The position numbers and the translations under genes were made by a program. From contig NZ_FOFD01000003.1 in assembly GCF_900110865.1 (NCBI RefSeq), forward strand, positions 496,001 through 560,000: a stretch of DNA of 64,000 nucleotides, read 5' to 3'. A model generated the notes under the pieces. That model was not told the DNA's origin. It searched no databases and worked only from the letters and a program-made list of their open reading frames with translations. Origin of the DNA: Natrinema salaciae. Lineage in GTDB: Archaea > Halobacteriota > Halobacteria > Halobacteriales > Natrialbaceae. Within the stretch, counting starts at the first letter, position 1. Each line of letters begins with the position of its first letter. Below are positions 35,249 through 44,441 of this stretch, in pieces.

Positions 35249-36370
35249 TATTCCATACTATAGATATAACCAAAGCCTATTAAATATTACCATGTACCGA
35301 GTCAATTTTTATATGCGCTCGAGCGGTGAGCCACCGGGAAATCCGAGGATTTCGAGGCGGTGTGCAAATCACGACGCGAATCCAGACGACCGAGGCTCGA
35401 GCGTGGAAGTGAACGCACCTGCAAGAAGCGACCGGTGAGAGTACGGTTTCGGGCGTGCTCGACGCGGCTGCAGGCTGCTCCCTCAAAATGCGCGGGGATA
35501 CGACCGCGCAGCCCAACGGGTGCGTCCCCGAACTGATCCGCCGTGCCAACCAGGAGGGAACGCTCACCGCCGCAGAGATCGCGGAGATTCTCGATGTCGA
35601 CGAGCAGAACGAGAACGATAGTATCGACTTCCTCGTTTCTTTACCGGAAATTCTACCAGAGTTCCAGATTGTACTATCGTCGGAAGGCCGCTCCCGTAAC
35701 CGACTCGCGAGCCGGCGAGCGGTGCCGGTGAGCGACGCCCGCTCTCCGTTTCGAAAAGAGTGCAGGGCGGCGCGACGATGGGCGTCGGCGAGCGCGCAGG
35801 ATCTCACCGCATCGACACGCTGGCCGTCGACGGCGTTGGTGGGATCTGCAATCGAAATAGTGAATGACTGTCACGATCCGAGCATCGAAAAACGACAGCC
35901 GAGGTATCGCGCAGCGGGTACAGCAGCCAGTGTGCGCCATAGTGGGAATCGCACAGGCGTATCGGTCACAGTGACCACAGTGGGTTTTTCGCCGATGTCT
36001 TGTTCGGTTCGGTATTCGTTTTCACCACCTCATACTCAGTTACTGTACGTCCAACAATAAAGGTTTTTGTTCGAGCAATGCCTGTAGAATACGTGCTCAC
36101 CCCTAACATAAATCCAATTATACGCCATATAGAACGACATGCAGAGTATAGTGGCCGAGGTAGCGGCTGGTTTGTGACCGGATCGCAGCCAGTGATCACA
36201 GAGACACGGCGATCGGCCGCCCCGATAGCGATCGATTCCGGACAGCAGGCCGGCAAACGACGGTAAACGCAGGCCGAAGAACCGCTCCCCCGCAACTCGA
36301 GCCCTCCGCTTGCGGGCAGGAGCCGATCGGGACGGCCGAAGCGGGTCGAACGGCTGGCGGACTGGTTCGC
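35249..36370. other. AT-richer region of fragments and no intact gene
   Basis: About 1,100 bases between the G8-domain gene and the first zinc ribbon. One open frame on the plus strand (35455-36060) begins well, with LIRRANQEGTLTAAEIAEIL followed by DVDEQ, which looks like part of a winged-helix protein. After about 80 codons it loses all haloarchaeal character. I take it as a decayed fragment. AT-rich stretches around 35250-35300 form the promoter region of the G8-domain gene; the rest shows no gene, RNA or repeat that I can support. Confidence 0.4.
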
Positions 36371-36526
36371 CTACTCGAGCCGGACGAACGTTCCGTCACC
36401 GCAGACGCAGTCTTCGCTCGTACCGAGTGGACGGACGGAGCCGCCTGGTGCGATCTCGGCGACGAGAATCGCCTCACAGTTCTCGCATCGGACCGCGGCT
36501 CGCATCCGTTCGGATTGAGTCGACAT
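36371..36526 (-). CDS. 51-residue zinc-ribbon protein A
   Basis: The protein runs MSTQSERMRAAVRCENCEAI through SVRPLGTSEDCVCGDGTFV to a final Leu-Glu. It has one CxxC knuckle (14-17) and a second DCxCG knuckle (40-42), which together can hold one Zn ion. It matches the gene on the opposite strand at 36752 in length, knuckle placement and the GxxxRxxGTxxDCxCG core, so the two are paralogues. Function unknown; such proteins may bind nucleic acid or a partner protein. Confidence 0.6.
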   Translation of the reverse strand: MSTQSERMRAAVRCENCEAILVAEIAPGGSVRPLGTSEDCVCGDGTFVRLE

Positions 36527-36751
36527 GGATCTGAATGAAGATTCCACACGGCTATCACTGTCGCTCCAAAGTGTGAAGGGAACCCGACGGACCGTTCAAT
36601 CGAATCGGTCCGCTCCACGCCTTCACCGCGTCTAGTGCTGATTCGACGAGACGGGTCACGTCGATTCACCCCCGTTTCTACCGCTCGAGCGAGAAGCTGT
36701 CCTACCCAGTTAGGGACTACGCCGAAGCCGCCAGTCGGCTGCAGATCCGAT

Positions 36752-36907
36752 ATGCAAAGCGCACAGAACCCCAACCGAGTCGTAGCCGTCTGTACCGACT
36801 GCAGTTCACCATATGCTGCCCGTCTCTGGCCGGATGGAGACATCCGGCTGATCGGGACTGGCGCTGACTGTCCCTGTGGTGGGTCCGAATTCCAATTGCT
36901 TCGGTGA
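36752..36907 (+). CDS. 51-residue zinc-ribbon protein B
   Basis: The protein runs MQSAQNPNRVVAVCTDCSSP, then WPDGDIRLIGTGADCPCGGS, ending FQLLR. Like protein A, it has CxxC at 14-17 and DCxCG at 39-43 and exactly 51 residues. The frame is open further upstream, but this ATG gives the match to its paralogue. The two genes are divergent with 225 bases between the starts, so a shared control region is possible. Confidence 0.6.
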   Translation: MQSAQNPNRVVAVCTDCSSPYAARLWPDGDIRLIGTGADCPCGGSEFQLLR

Positions 36908-37056
36908 TCCAGTCCGCCCGAGGAATGTCCCCCATTGGGACGGATTTCCGCTCCTCGAACGCACGACGAATATCCTCGTCGGTGGCTTGATGGGCTGGAT
37001 GGACGATGGGCGTCCGACGCTCGACATTGTACAGTTCACTCGCCCGGACGAACCCG

Positions 37057-37272
37057 CTACGCATCGGCCTCTCCTCCGTGACGACCGGCCGATGTCTCTG
37101 GGTCCGGAATCGAAACGTCGACGCCAACTGCAGAGCCGCGGCTCAGTCGCGCGTCGGTATCGCAATCGCCACAGCGGTGAGCGCGATCGTCGTCGTCACC
37201 GAAGACGCGCCGGAACCGGTCCGTGACGTGGGCTCCGCAGTGCTGGCAGTCGAGTGATCGACCGACGGCCAT
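37057..37272 (-). CDS. Small zinc-ribbon protein (71 aa)
   Basis: CQHCGAHVTDRFRRVFGDDD followed by HRCGDCDTDARLS gives two CxxC knuckles about 22 residues apart, with the CxxCGxxVTxxFxRVFGD pattern common to a family of small haloarchaeal proteins (DUF7563-like). The C-terminus is a disordered acidic tail. It lies 100 bases before the tRNA-Pro 3' end, reading away from the tRNA gene start. Confidence 0.6.
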   Translation of the reverse strand: MAVGRSLDCQHCGAHVTDRFRRVFGDDDDRAHRCGDCDTDARLSRGSAVGVDVSIPDPETSAGRHGGEADA

Positions 37273-37372
37273 GGCGCGGCTATCACGCCGACCACCCCCA
37301 GAAGGCCACTGCTATCCGGTGTGTGTCCGTCGAGTAACGCGGCAAAAGCAGCCGCTTTACTTATATACCGTA

Positions 37373-37445
37373 TGGGATCGCCCGGATTTGAACCGGGGTC
37401 ACGGGCACCCAAGGCCCGAAGTATACCAAGCTAACCCACGATCCC
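37373..37445 (-). tRNA. tRNA-Pro (anticodon UGG)
   Basis: The acceptor stem GGGATCG pairs with CGATCCC. The anticodon stem CGGGC/GCCCG encloses the loop CTTGGGT, giving anticodon UGG for proline CCA. The T arm is CCCGG-TTCAAAT-CCGGG. The discriminator base is A (37373); CCA is not encoded, as usual in archaea. No intron is present. The 3' end points toward the accessory-looking tract at lower coordinates, and tRNA 3' ends are common integration targets. Confidence 0.95.
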
Positions 37446-37527
37446 GTACCCCTGCTACCGGCCCCACATCATAAAGCGTTTCGTTACGGTCCGAACGGTT
37501 TTCCCGGCCGTCGTGGTAGCGCCGGCT

Positions 37528-37782
37528 ATGACCGGCCTCGAGATCCTGCTTCTCGTCGTGGTGCTCGTCCTCGCCCTCGTCGCGGCACAGCTCGTGCGAG
37601 CGGTCAGTCCCTTCATCGTCAACGCGGTCGTCGGGCTGGCCGTGTTGTACGTCGCGCAGGTCGGCTTCGGCCTCGGAGTCGCAGTGACGCCGATCGTGAT
37701 CGCGATCGTCGCGATCGGTGGGCTCCCGGGATCGGTACTCGTCCTCGTGCTCTCGCTGCTCGGTGTCGCGTTCGTGCCGTGA
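37528..37782 (+). CDS. BofA-family small membrane protein
   Basis: An 84-residue protein made of three hydrophobic segments (EILLLVVVLVLALVAAQLV, NAVVGLAVLYVAQVGFGLGV, PIVIAIVAIGGLPGSVLVLV). NAVVGLAVLY and GGLPGSVLVLVLSLLG match the conserved parts of the BofA family, known in Bacillus as an inhibitor of pro-sigma-K processing by a site-2 protease. Archaea have no sigma K, so its role here is unknown; this window also encodes a site-2 protease at 61774, but far away. The ATG at MTGLEILLL is preferred over the upstream GTG. Confidence 0.75.
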   Translation: MTGLEILLLVVVLVLALVAAQLVRAVSPFIVNAVVGLAVLYVAQVGFGLGVAVTPIVIAIVAIGGLPGSVLVLVLSLLGVAFVP

Positions 37783-37813
37783 TCCGGCGGCCGCGGCGAT
37801 CGAACGACTCGCG

Positions 37814-38512
37814 CTACTTGCCGAGGACCTGTGCGATGTCCTCGTCGGTCGCTTCGCTGTTCGACGCGGCATCGGGATCGAGATCGAACGCCGGCTCGTC
37901 GTCCCACTCGGCCAGCAGCGCGGCGACCTCGTCGTCCGTCGCTTCCGGGAGCGAGTCGTCGGTGTCGTCGGCGACGACGTCGTCGAAGATCGTGCCGAAC
38001 GTGGAGACGACCCGATCCTCGTGGCGCGTCGGATCGAAGTGGAAGTGAGCGTAGGCCTCGACGCTCGACAGTCGGTTCGTGAGGACGTGCGTGAACTGGA
38101 AGACGTCCTTCGGGGAGGTGTGTCGGAGGAGGGCATCGAGCGAGTCGAAACAGACCGTGACGTCCTCGTCGGATTCGGCCCAGTGTTTGCAAAAGCGGCT
38201 GATCGTGACGCCGATTTCCGAGAGATCGGTCGGGTCGGCCACCGAGTCGGCGACGACGGGTTCGGCGAAGTCCGGTTCCGTGTCCTCTCCGGTGTCGCTC
38301 AGGACGTCCCCGATGGTCAGCAGGCCGCATCTCCCGTCGATCGTGTCCGGGTCCGGCCGCTCGGGTGTCTCGTCGGCGAAGGTCACCGTGAGCCGTGCCG
38401 TCCCGCCGCCGTCGTGACACAACTGCTTGCAGGCCGCCGGCTCGTCGCTGCTCGGATGGACGAGTAGGACGTTCGCCGGCGGATCGATCGCGGCTGGCGT
38501 AATCGGTTCCAT
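37814..38512 (-). CDS. Haloarchaeal protein of unknown function, probable DUF7504-like
   Basis: A 232-residue acidic soluble protein. The N-terminus has NVLLVHPSSDEPAACKQLC, and the middle has SRFCKHWAESDEDVTVCFDSLDAL, resembling a degenerate RecA-like fold with a Walker B-type strand ending in Asp, but no P-loop is present. The following segment VFQFTHVLTNRLSSVEAYAH fits the same fold. The C-terminal 60 residues are an acidic, probably flexible tail. Similar haloarchaeal proteins occur near signalling genes. Family assignment is tentative. Confidence 0.6.
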   Translation of the reverse strand: MEPITPAAIDPPANVLLVHPSSDEPAACKQLCHDGGGTARLTVTFADETPERPDPDTIDGRCGLLTIGDVLSDTGEDTEPDFAEPVVADSVADPTDLSEIGVTISRFCKHWAESDEDVTVCFDSLDALLRHTSPKDVFQFTHVLTNRLSSVEAYAHFHFDPTRHEDRVVSTFGTIFDDVVADDTDDSLPEATDDEVAALLAEWDDEPAFDLDPDAASNSEATDEDIAQVLGK

Positions 38513-38661
38513 GGTGACGGTGTCGGGGATGGGTCCCCGTGGTACGCGTGGAATGTCGCCACTCGCCCTTTACCGTTCCGGCCACCGACAGGACGGCAAA
38601 AACGGTTTCGGCCGATCTGTGTGATGGTATCGGCAGTGACCGATACTACTTGCAATCGATG

Positions 38662-40728
38662 TTAAAGGTCGGCGTCGCGGAGCTCGAGGTCGGCGACGAG
38701 CTCGTAGGGGTGGGCTTCGTTTCGAATGCCGTCGATGAGGGTGAACGCCTGTCCGGGTTCGAGGAAGTGTTCGGTGACGACCTGCCCCAGCGGCGTGGGT
38801 TCGAAGCCGTCGATGAAGTCGTACTCGAGGAGTTTCCCGATGGCGTGTTTCGTGGGCACCTCGCCGAGCATGCGGTCGTTGAGCGCCTTCGCGGCCTTGC
38901 CGCCGACCGTGATGTTCGCCAGCGTCTCCTCGACGGCGGCGGCCTCGTCGTAGTGGGTCATCACGGACTCCATCTCCCCCTTGAGAAGCTTGAAGGCGAC
39001 CTCGTCTTCGGTCATCTCCATCGAGTTGTGGTAGACGGTGTCGGGTTCGACGAGGACGTACACTTTCCCCTTGTCGTGGTAGTCGGGCCGGCCCGCACGG
39101 CCGAGCATCTGGTGGAACTCCTGGACCGAGAGCCACTCGATGCCCATCGCCAGGGAGTCGAAGATCACCTGCGAGGCCGGGAAGTCGACCCCTGCGGCCA
39201 GCGCGGCGGTCGTGACGACCGCGGACAGGTCCTGCTCGCCGAACTTCCGTTCGACCTCCTTCCGACGCTTGTAGTCGAGGCCGGCGTGGTAGGGCGCGGC
39301 CGAGTAGTCGAGCTTCCGGGAAATCTCGTGACAGCGCCGCCGGGAGTTCGTGAAGATGATCGTCTGGCCGCGATACCCCTTCGAGGATTCGCTGTCGAAC
39401 TCGCGTCTGACGAGTTTGTTCTCCACGCGGACCTTCTCCTGGCCGTCCGCGAAGGTGACGTGGCGCTCGATCGGGACGGGTCGTTCCTCGAACTCGATGA
39501 GCGTCGCCTCGAGCGCCGCCGTGAGCTGTTCGGGGTTGCCGACAGTCGCCGAGAGGTAGACCCACTGCGCACCGCCGTAGTCGTCCCGTCGTTTCGCGCG
39601 TCGTTCGCAGGTGTACTTGAGTCGGGAGATGAGGCCGTCCAGGCGATGCCCCCGATCTTCCTCCTTGAGCGTGTGGACCTCGTCGATGACGACGGTCCCG
39701 ATGTCGCCCATGTCCTTACCCGTCCGCAGGGCGTGGTCGATCCCCTCGTAGGTGCCGACGATGACGTCGGCGTTGGGATCGAACCGCTCGCCCTCGTCGG
39801 CGACCCGGCTCGCGCCGACGCGAATGGAGACGTCGACGAGGTGGCCGTACTCGTCCTGAAAGTCCTCGTACTTCTGGTTCGCGAGCGCGACCAGCGGGAC
39901 GAGAAAGAGCATCGTCCCCTTGTCGTTCAGCACGCGGTTGATCCCGGCCAGTTCGCCGACGAGGGTCTTCCCGGTCGCCGTCGCGGAGACGACGAGCTGA
40001 TCGTCGCCGTCGAAGAGCCCGTTCTCGACGGAGAGGCTCTGGACCGGGAGCAGGGTATCGAACCGGTCCTCGAGCAGGTTCTGGAGACCGGGGTGGAGGT
40101 TCAGCGAGTCGGTTCGAACGGGATCGACCTCGTCGGTCGTCGCCGAGATGGTATCGAACTTCGTCAGATCGGGATCGAGCTGCCCCTTGAGCAGGTTGAC
40201 GATCCGCTCGAGATCCTGGACCTCCATCATGAGGTCCTCGAGGCGCTCCTTCGCGGCACCCGTGACCTCGCCGCCGCCGGAAAAGGAGAGCTGGCGCTCG
40301 AGTTCCTGGCGGGCACAGTCCCGACAGATCCAGTCCTCGTCGTCTTTGACGGCTGTCTCGGTGGTGATCGGCGAGTATCGGCCCGCGGAGGCGCAGTAGC
40401 GGCAGGTCCGAACGGCCTTCGCTTTCTCCTCGAGCTGGTAGCCCTCGAGCATCTCCCGCAGTTCCCGGCGCTTCTCGGGGGAGGTTTGCTCGGAAATGCG
40501 GATGCGCTTGGCTCGGCGGGCGAGTTCGACGAACTCGTCGGGCTGGCGTGGCTCCTCGCTCGAGCCCTGTTTCAGCCGGAACTTCGCGGGGCGGGGGCCG
40601 GCCGAGGTCTCCGAGAGCCCGAGTTTCGCGCGGAACAGCCGTTTGCCGTCGCGTTCGACGACGACGAGGTAGTCGTCGCCCGTCTCGTGGCAGAAGATCG
40701 TTTCGACCTGCTGGACCTGCTTCGACAC
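38662..40728 (-). CDS. Superfamily 2 DNA/RNA helicase (DEAD/DEAH, Hel308/Ski2-like)
   Basis: A 688-residue helicase. After an N-terminal domain with a zinc knuckle pair (CRYC and CRDC, roughly 100-130), the motor has motif I SATATGKTLVGE, motif II VVIDEVHTLKEED, motif III VYLSATVGNP, motif IV TIIFTNSRRRC and motif VI FHQMLGRAGRPDYHD. I chose the GTG at VSKQVQQVETIF, since longer frames would run into the promoter of the divergent transducer gene and the family starts with this sequence. It probably acts on branched DNA or RNA; the substrate is unknown. Confidence 0.88.
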   Translation of the reverse strand: MSKQVQQVETIFCHETGDDYLVVVERDGKRLFRAKLGLSETSAGPRPAKFRLKQGSSEEPRQPDEFVELARRAKRIRISEQTSPEKRRELREMLEGYQLEEKAKAVRTCRYCASAGRYSPITTETAVKDDEDWICRDCARQELERQLSFSGGGEVTGAAKERLEDLMMEVQDLERIVNLLKGQLDPDLTKFDTISATTDEVDPVRTDSLNLHPGLQNLLEDRFDTLLPVQSLSVENGLFDGDDQLVVSATATGKTLVGELAGINRVLNDKGTMLFLVPLVALANQKYEDFQDEYGHLVDVSIRVGASRVADEGERFDPNADVIVGTYEGIDHALRTGKDMGDIGTVVIDEVHTLKEEDRGHRLDGLISRLKYTCERRAKRRDDYGGAQWVYLSATVGNPEQLTAALEATLIEFEERPVPIERHVTFADGQEKVRVENKLVRREFDSESSKGYRGQTIIFTNSRRRCHEISRKLDYSAAPYHAGLDYKRRKEVERKFGEQDLSAVVTTAALAAGVDFPASQVIFDSLAMGIEWLSVQEFHQMLGRAGRPDYHDKGKVYVLVEPDTVYHNSMEMTEDEVAFKLLKGEMESVMTHYDEAAAVEETLANITVGGKAAKALNDRMLGEVPTKHAIGKLLEYDFIDGFEPTPLGQVVTEHFLEPGQAFTLIDGIRNEAHPYELVADLELRDADL

Positions 40729-40914
40729 GGTCCCGAGTAAGGCGGGACGGTATTTCAGCGATTCGGACTTGCTCGACCCCCACACCGGTTCGATCCGGTC
40801 TGCCCGCCGGGTCGAATCCGGGCGCGGCGTCGCCCGGTTCGGATAATTGCGTTCTATAGCCGTATATACCACTCTTAGCGACTTACATACCGGGCGCGTC
40901 GAATCCCACACTCC

Positions 40915-43266
40915 ATGGATCTGAATCCGTGGGTGGGTATTCCGGGCGTTCGCCGCAGCTACGCGTTGCGGTTTCTCGCCGCACTCGTCGCCATCCTCCT
41001 CGTCGTGGGGCTCTTCGGCGGCAGTATCTACGCCCACACCGGGGCCGAACTGCAGTCCGACGTCGAATCACAGCTCGTCACCGATGCCGAACAGGACGCC
41101 GACCGCCTCGATATCTGGTTTCGATCGACCGAACGGCACATGGGGTCGCTTCCGCGGTCGGTGGCGTTTCGGAACGACGAGCGGGTCGCGATCGCCGATT
41201 CGCTACACCGACTGACCGATCGGACCGCGTTCGAGGGCGCGTACTACGTCGACGCCGAGACGGGGGCCGTTCACGCCACCGCCGGAACGAATGCGGTCAT
41301 CGACGACCAACGACTGAACGGAACGATCGACGAACGGCTCTCGACCGCGATGACGGACCAATCGCAGGTCGTCTTCTCCGAGCCGTTCCGGACGTCGGAC
41401 GACCGACCCGCGATACTCGTCGTCAGCCAGGTGCCGGGCGAGACCGATCACGTCGTCGTCGGACTCGTCGACCTCGAGTCGCTCTCCCGGTACATGATCG
41501 GGACCGACGAGACCGACGACGTCGTGGTCGTCGACCGAACTGGGACGGTCGTCCTCGCCGAGGACCCGTCGCTGCTTCTCGAGGACGACGACCTCGATCT
41601 CGCGGCCGCCGACGCATCGGGGACGCTGTCGACGGACGTTGCGGGCGGCGACACCGACGGCGAGACCGTCGTCGGCTACGCGGCCCTCGAGAACGAGGGC
41701 TGGACGCTGACGACTCGCGTTCCCGCGTCCGAGGCCTACTCGCTCCAGTCGGACATCTCGAACTGGATCCTCGCGATGATCGCCGTCACCTTCGGGGGAA
41801 TGCTCGTGCTCGGTGCGACGATCGGCCGAAACACTGCTCGCTCGCTCCGGGCGCTTTCGGATCGCGCCGCGGCGATCGAGAACGGCGATCTCGACGACCC
41901 GGTCGAATCGAGCCGTCGCGACGAACTCGGTGACCTCCACCGCTCGATCGACCGCATGCGACGATCGCTGCGCGACCGACTCGAGGAGGCCGAGGCGGCC
42001 CGGACGGCGGCCGAGGCGGCCCGCTCGGAGTCGGAGCGGTTCTCCCGCGAACTCGAGCGGACGGCCGACGAGTACGGCGAGACGATGCGCGCGTGTGCCG
42101 ACGGCGATCTCACGCGGCGGCTCGAGGCGGACACCGAGAGCGAGGCGATGGAAACGGTCGCCGCCGAGTTCAACGCCATGATGGACGATATCGAGGCGAC
42201 GGTGGCCGCCACGCGGGCGTTCGCCGATGCGGTCGACGCCGCCGCCGAATCGACGGCGGACGGCGTCGTCGAAGTCCGGTCGGCCTCCGAGCAGGTGACG
42301 ACGTCCGTCCAGCAGATCGCCGAGGGGGCGGAGCGCCAGAGCGACCAGCTCGCGGCCATCGGCGACGAGATCGGCGAACTCTCGACGACGACCGAGCAGA
42401 TCGCCGCGACCTCGTCGCAGGTCGCGACGCTCGCGGAACGGACCGCGACCACCACCGCGGACGCCCGCGAGTCCGCCCGGCGTGCGATCGACGGCATGAA
42501 CGCCATCGAGAGCGAGGCCGGGGACGCCGTCACGGAGGTCTCGCGGCTCGAGGACGAGATCGAGGCGATCGACGACCTCCTCGAGTTCATCGGCGAGGTC
42601 ACGACGGAGACCAACCTCCTCGCGCTCAACGCGAGCATCGAGGCGGCGCGCTCGGACTCCGACGACGCGGAGTTCACTGCGGTCGCCGATCAGGTCAAGT
42701 CCCTCGCCGCGGAGACCCAGGAGGCCGCCACGGACATCGAGGATCGACTCGAGCGGGTCAGCCACCGGACCGAACAGGTCGCGACCGTCGTCCGGGAGAC
42801 GGACGAGCGGATCGCGGACCACCGCAGCGCGGTCGAGACGACGGTCGCGGCGCTCGAGGAGATCTCGACCTTCGCTGCGGAGACCAACGACGGGATACAG
42901 GAGATATCGGCGGCGACCCAGCAGCAGGCCGGCGCGACCCAGGAGGTCGTGACGATGACCGACGACGTCACCGCGATCGGCGAGGAGACGAGTGCTGAAG
43001 CGGAGACGGTCGCGGCAGCCGCGGAAGAACAGACGTCGTCACTCGTCGAGGTGTCTCACACCGCAACGTCGCTGTCCGATCGCGCGCGGGAACTCTCCGA
43101 CGCGTTGTCGTCGTTCGAAGTCGATGCCGGACCGGCCGATGTCGCGGCGATCGACGCCGCAGAGGGGACCGAGCACGAACTGCCTGTGGCCGACGACTAC
43201 GAGGTCGACTCGGAGGCGGACGAATCGGCCGAAGGCCGATCGTTCGACTGGCCCGAGGCGCAGTAG
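40915..43266 (+). CDS. Methyl-accepting chemotaxis transducer (Htr family)
   Basis: A 783-residue membrane receptor. Span 1 is at about 18-42, an extracellular sensor domain with Cache-like features (GAYYVDAETGAVHAT, GWTLTTRVPASEAYSLQ) covers about 43-280, and span 2 is at about 285-305. HAMP domains follow, then the signalling domain with the hairpin tip GEVTTETNLLALNASIEAAR flanked by Glu/Gln-rich methylation helices. It should pass an external signal to CheA/CheW and the archaellum motor. Ligand unknown. No che genes are nearby. Divergent from the helicase gene; an AT-rich element (CGTATATACC, about 40862) may be its promoter. Confidence 0.93.
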   Translation: MDLNPWVGIPGVRRSYALRFLAALVAILLVVGLFGGSIYAHTGAELQSDVESQLVTDAEQDADRLDIWFRSTERHMGSLPRSVAFRNDERVAIADSLHRLTDRTAFEGAYYVDAETGAVHATAGTNAVIDDQRLNGTIDERLSTAMTDQSQVVFSEPFRTSDDRPAILVVSQVPGETDHVVVGLVDLESLSRYMIGTDETDDVVVVDRTGTVVLAEDPSLLLEDDDLDLAAADASGTLSTDVAGGDTDGETVVGYAALENEGWTLTTRVPASEAYSLQSDISNWILAMIAVTFGGMLVLGATIGRNTARSLRALSDRAAAIENGDLDDPVESSRRDELGDLHRSIDRMRRSLRDRLEEAEAARTAAEAARSESERFSRELERTADEYGETMRACADGDLTRRLEADTESEAMETVAAEFNAMMDDIEATVAATRAFADAVDAAAESTADGVVEVRSASEQVTTSVQQIAEGAERQSDQLAAIGDEIGELSTTTEQIAATSSQVATLAERTATTTADARESARRAIDGMNAIESEAGDAVTEVSRLEDEIEAIDDLLEFIGEVTTETNLLALNASIEAARSDSDDAEFTAVADQVKSLAAETQEAATDIEDRLERVSHRTEQVATVVRETDERIADHRSAVETTVAALEEISTFAAETNDGIQEISAATQQQAGATQEVVTMTDDVTAIGEETSAEAETVAAAAEEQTSSLVEVSHTATSLSDRARELSDALSSFEVDAGPADVAAIDAAEGTEHELPVADDYEVDSEADESAEGRSFDWPEAQ

Positions 43267-43267
43267 A

Positions 43268-44371
43268 CTAGAAGTCGCCGTTGACGATGTCGCTGACGTC
43301 CTGCCGGTCGAACAGCTGATCGTCTACGCCGTACAGTTGGCGGGCCGCGCGTTCGGTCACGACGAGGTTGATGATCGGGCCCTGGTGGAGCGGCCCCGCC
43401 TGATAGACGTCGTCGTTCTGGACGGCCGTCAGTTCGCTGGCGACGCTGTGGGCTCGCATCTCCGCGACGACTGACTCCTGGAACTTCTCCTCGGTGAGGT
43501 CTTCGTTCCCCCGGAGCAGGACGACTTCGGGGTCGATCTCGAGGAGGTTCTCGTAGTCGATTCGGCCCCGGGAATCGTGGAAGTCCGCGACGTCCGCCGC
43601 CGCGAGCGCGTCGTCGACGCCGAGGTCGTTCCACTGCTTGAAGCTGGTCCCCTCGCTGATCGTGTACGGCAGGAACTCGCCCTCGCCCATCGGCCACACG
43701 ATCCCCACTTCGGGACGCTCGTCTTCGGCGGGGACGTGGTCCGCGAGCGTCGACTGGAACTCCTTGTGGAGCGACTCGAAGGCCTCGTAGCGCTCCTCTT
43801 CCTGAAATACCTCGGCGAGTTTGCCGAAGGCCTCGTACAGCGTGAGGTACTCGTAGTCGTCGTGCCACCCGTAATCCCGCGAGAAGATGGTGTTCCCGAA
43901 GATCGGCGCGAGCTGCTCGACGTCCTCGCGGTCGCTCTCGTCGATGCTGTCGTAGCGGTTCACCATGAAGTTGGGATCGAAGACGTGGACGTCGGCGTCG
44001 AGCTCGTAGAACTTCTCGACGTCGACCCCGTCCTCGTAGAGGTCGATCATCCCCTCTTTGCTGACGCTGACGTCGGGGATCTCGTCGTAGTACTGGGTGT
44101 GGTATCGGCGCGTCAGCCAGAGGGCTTCCGGCGGTTCCTGACCGAGCGCGGCCCCCATATCGGCCCAGGTTCCGTTGCCGGCGGCCCACGTCTCGGGAAT
44201 CGATTCGAACTCGACGTCGCCGACCGGTGGCATCGAGACGGTGTACGGATCGACGCTGTCACCGTCGTTCGATCCGTCACCGCTGATACAGCCGGCCATC
44301 ACACTCACGCCCGCGATCGTCCCACCCGTTCGCAGTACGTTACGCCGCGTCCACGTCTGTTCCTCACTCAT
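43268..44371 (-). CDS. Iron-siderophore ABC transporter substrate-binding lipoprotein 1
   Basis: A 367-residue Tat lipoprotein: signal TRRNVLRTGGTIAGVSVMAG with lipobox VMAGC (Cys28). The mature part is a Peripla_BP_2 (cluster A/class III) binding protein with two lobes; VHVFDPNFMVNRYDSI, FGNTIFSRDYGWHDDYEYLT and GPIINLVVTERAARQLY are shared with protein 2 at 44442. It should collect an Fe(III) chelate outside the cell for the permease/ATPase pair downstream of 47545. The operator 3 bases before the ATG suggests repression by iron. It has its own promoter. Confidence 0.88.
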   Translation of the reverse strand: MSEEQTWTRRNVLRTGGTIAGVSVMAGCISGDGSNDGDSVDPYTVSMPPVGDVEFESIPETWAAGNGTWADMGAALGQEPPEALWLTRRYHTQYYDEIPDVSVSKEGMIDLYEDGVDVEKFYELDADVHVFDPNFMVNRYDSIDESDREDVEQLAPIFGNTIFSRDYGWHDDYEYLTLYEAFGKLAEVFQEEERYEAFESLHKEFQSTLADHVPAEDERPEVGIVWPMGEGEFLPYTISEGTSFKQWNDLGVDDALAAADVADFHDSRGRIDYENLLEIDPEVVLLRGNEDLTEEKFQESVVAEMRAHSVASELTAVQNDDVYQAGPLHQGPIINLVVTERAARQLYGVDDQLFDRQDVSDIVNGDF

Positions 44372-44374
44372 GAT

Positions 44375-44392
44375 TTTTAGGCTGGCCTAAAA
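44375..44392. promoter_or_regulatory. Iron-box operator 1
   Basis: TTTTAGGCTGGCCTAAAA is a fully palindromic 18-mer between the promoter and the start codon of substrate-binding protein 1. It shares TTAGG-N4-CCTAA with two more sites (45550 and 47551) and resembles the sequence bound by DtxR/IdeR/SirR-type iron repressors. Confidence 0.75.
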
Positions 44393-44441
44393 CAACAAAA
44401 GTATTCCGCATCCGATCGCTCCGTCGCTCCCCCGCCGAGCG

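Noticed and set aside
35455-36060. A 201-codon plus-strand frame as a complete gene
   Set aside because: Only about 80 codons at the start look real; the rest has non-haloarchaeal composition, so I describe it only as a fragment in the regional entry.
36717-37127. A minus-strand frame with the sequence MRSGFVRASELYNVERRTPI and an acidic helix
   Set aside because: The middle part looks moderately protein-like, but the frame runs antisense through zinc-ribbon B and has no recognisable family or promoter; I could not separate it from chance.
38539-40740. A 733-codon open frame on the plus strand
   Set aside because: It is antisense to the helicase. High GC at third positions keeps the opposite strand free of stops; the translation has no motifs and an implausible composition.
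41203-42822. A 539-codon open frame antisense to the chemotaxis transducer
   Set aside because: Arg/Gly/Asp-rich shadow of the transducer gene, whose motifs are unambiguous in the sense strand.
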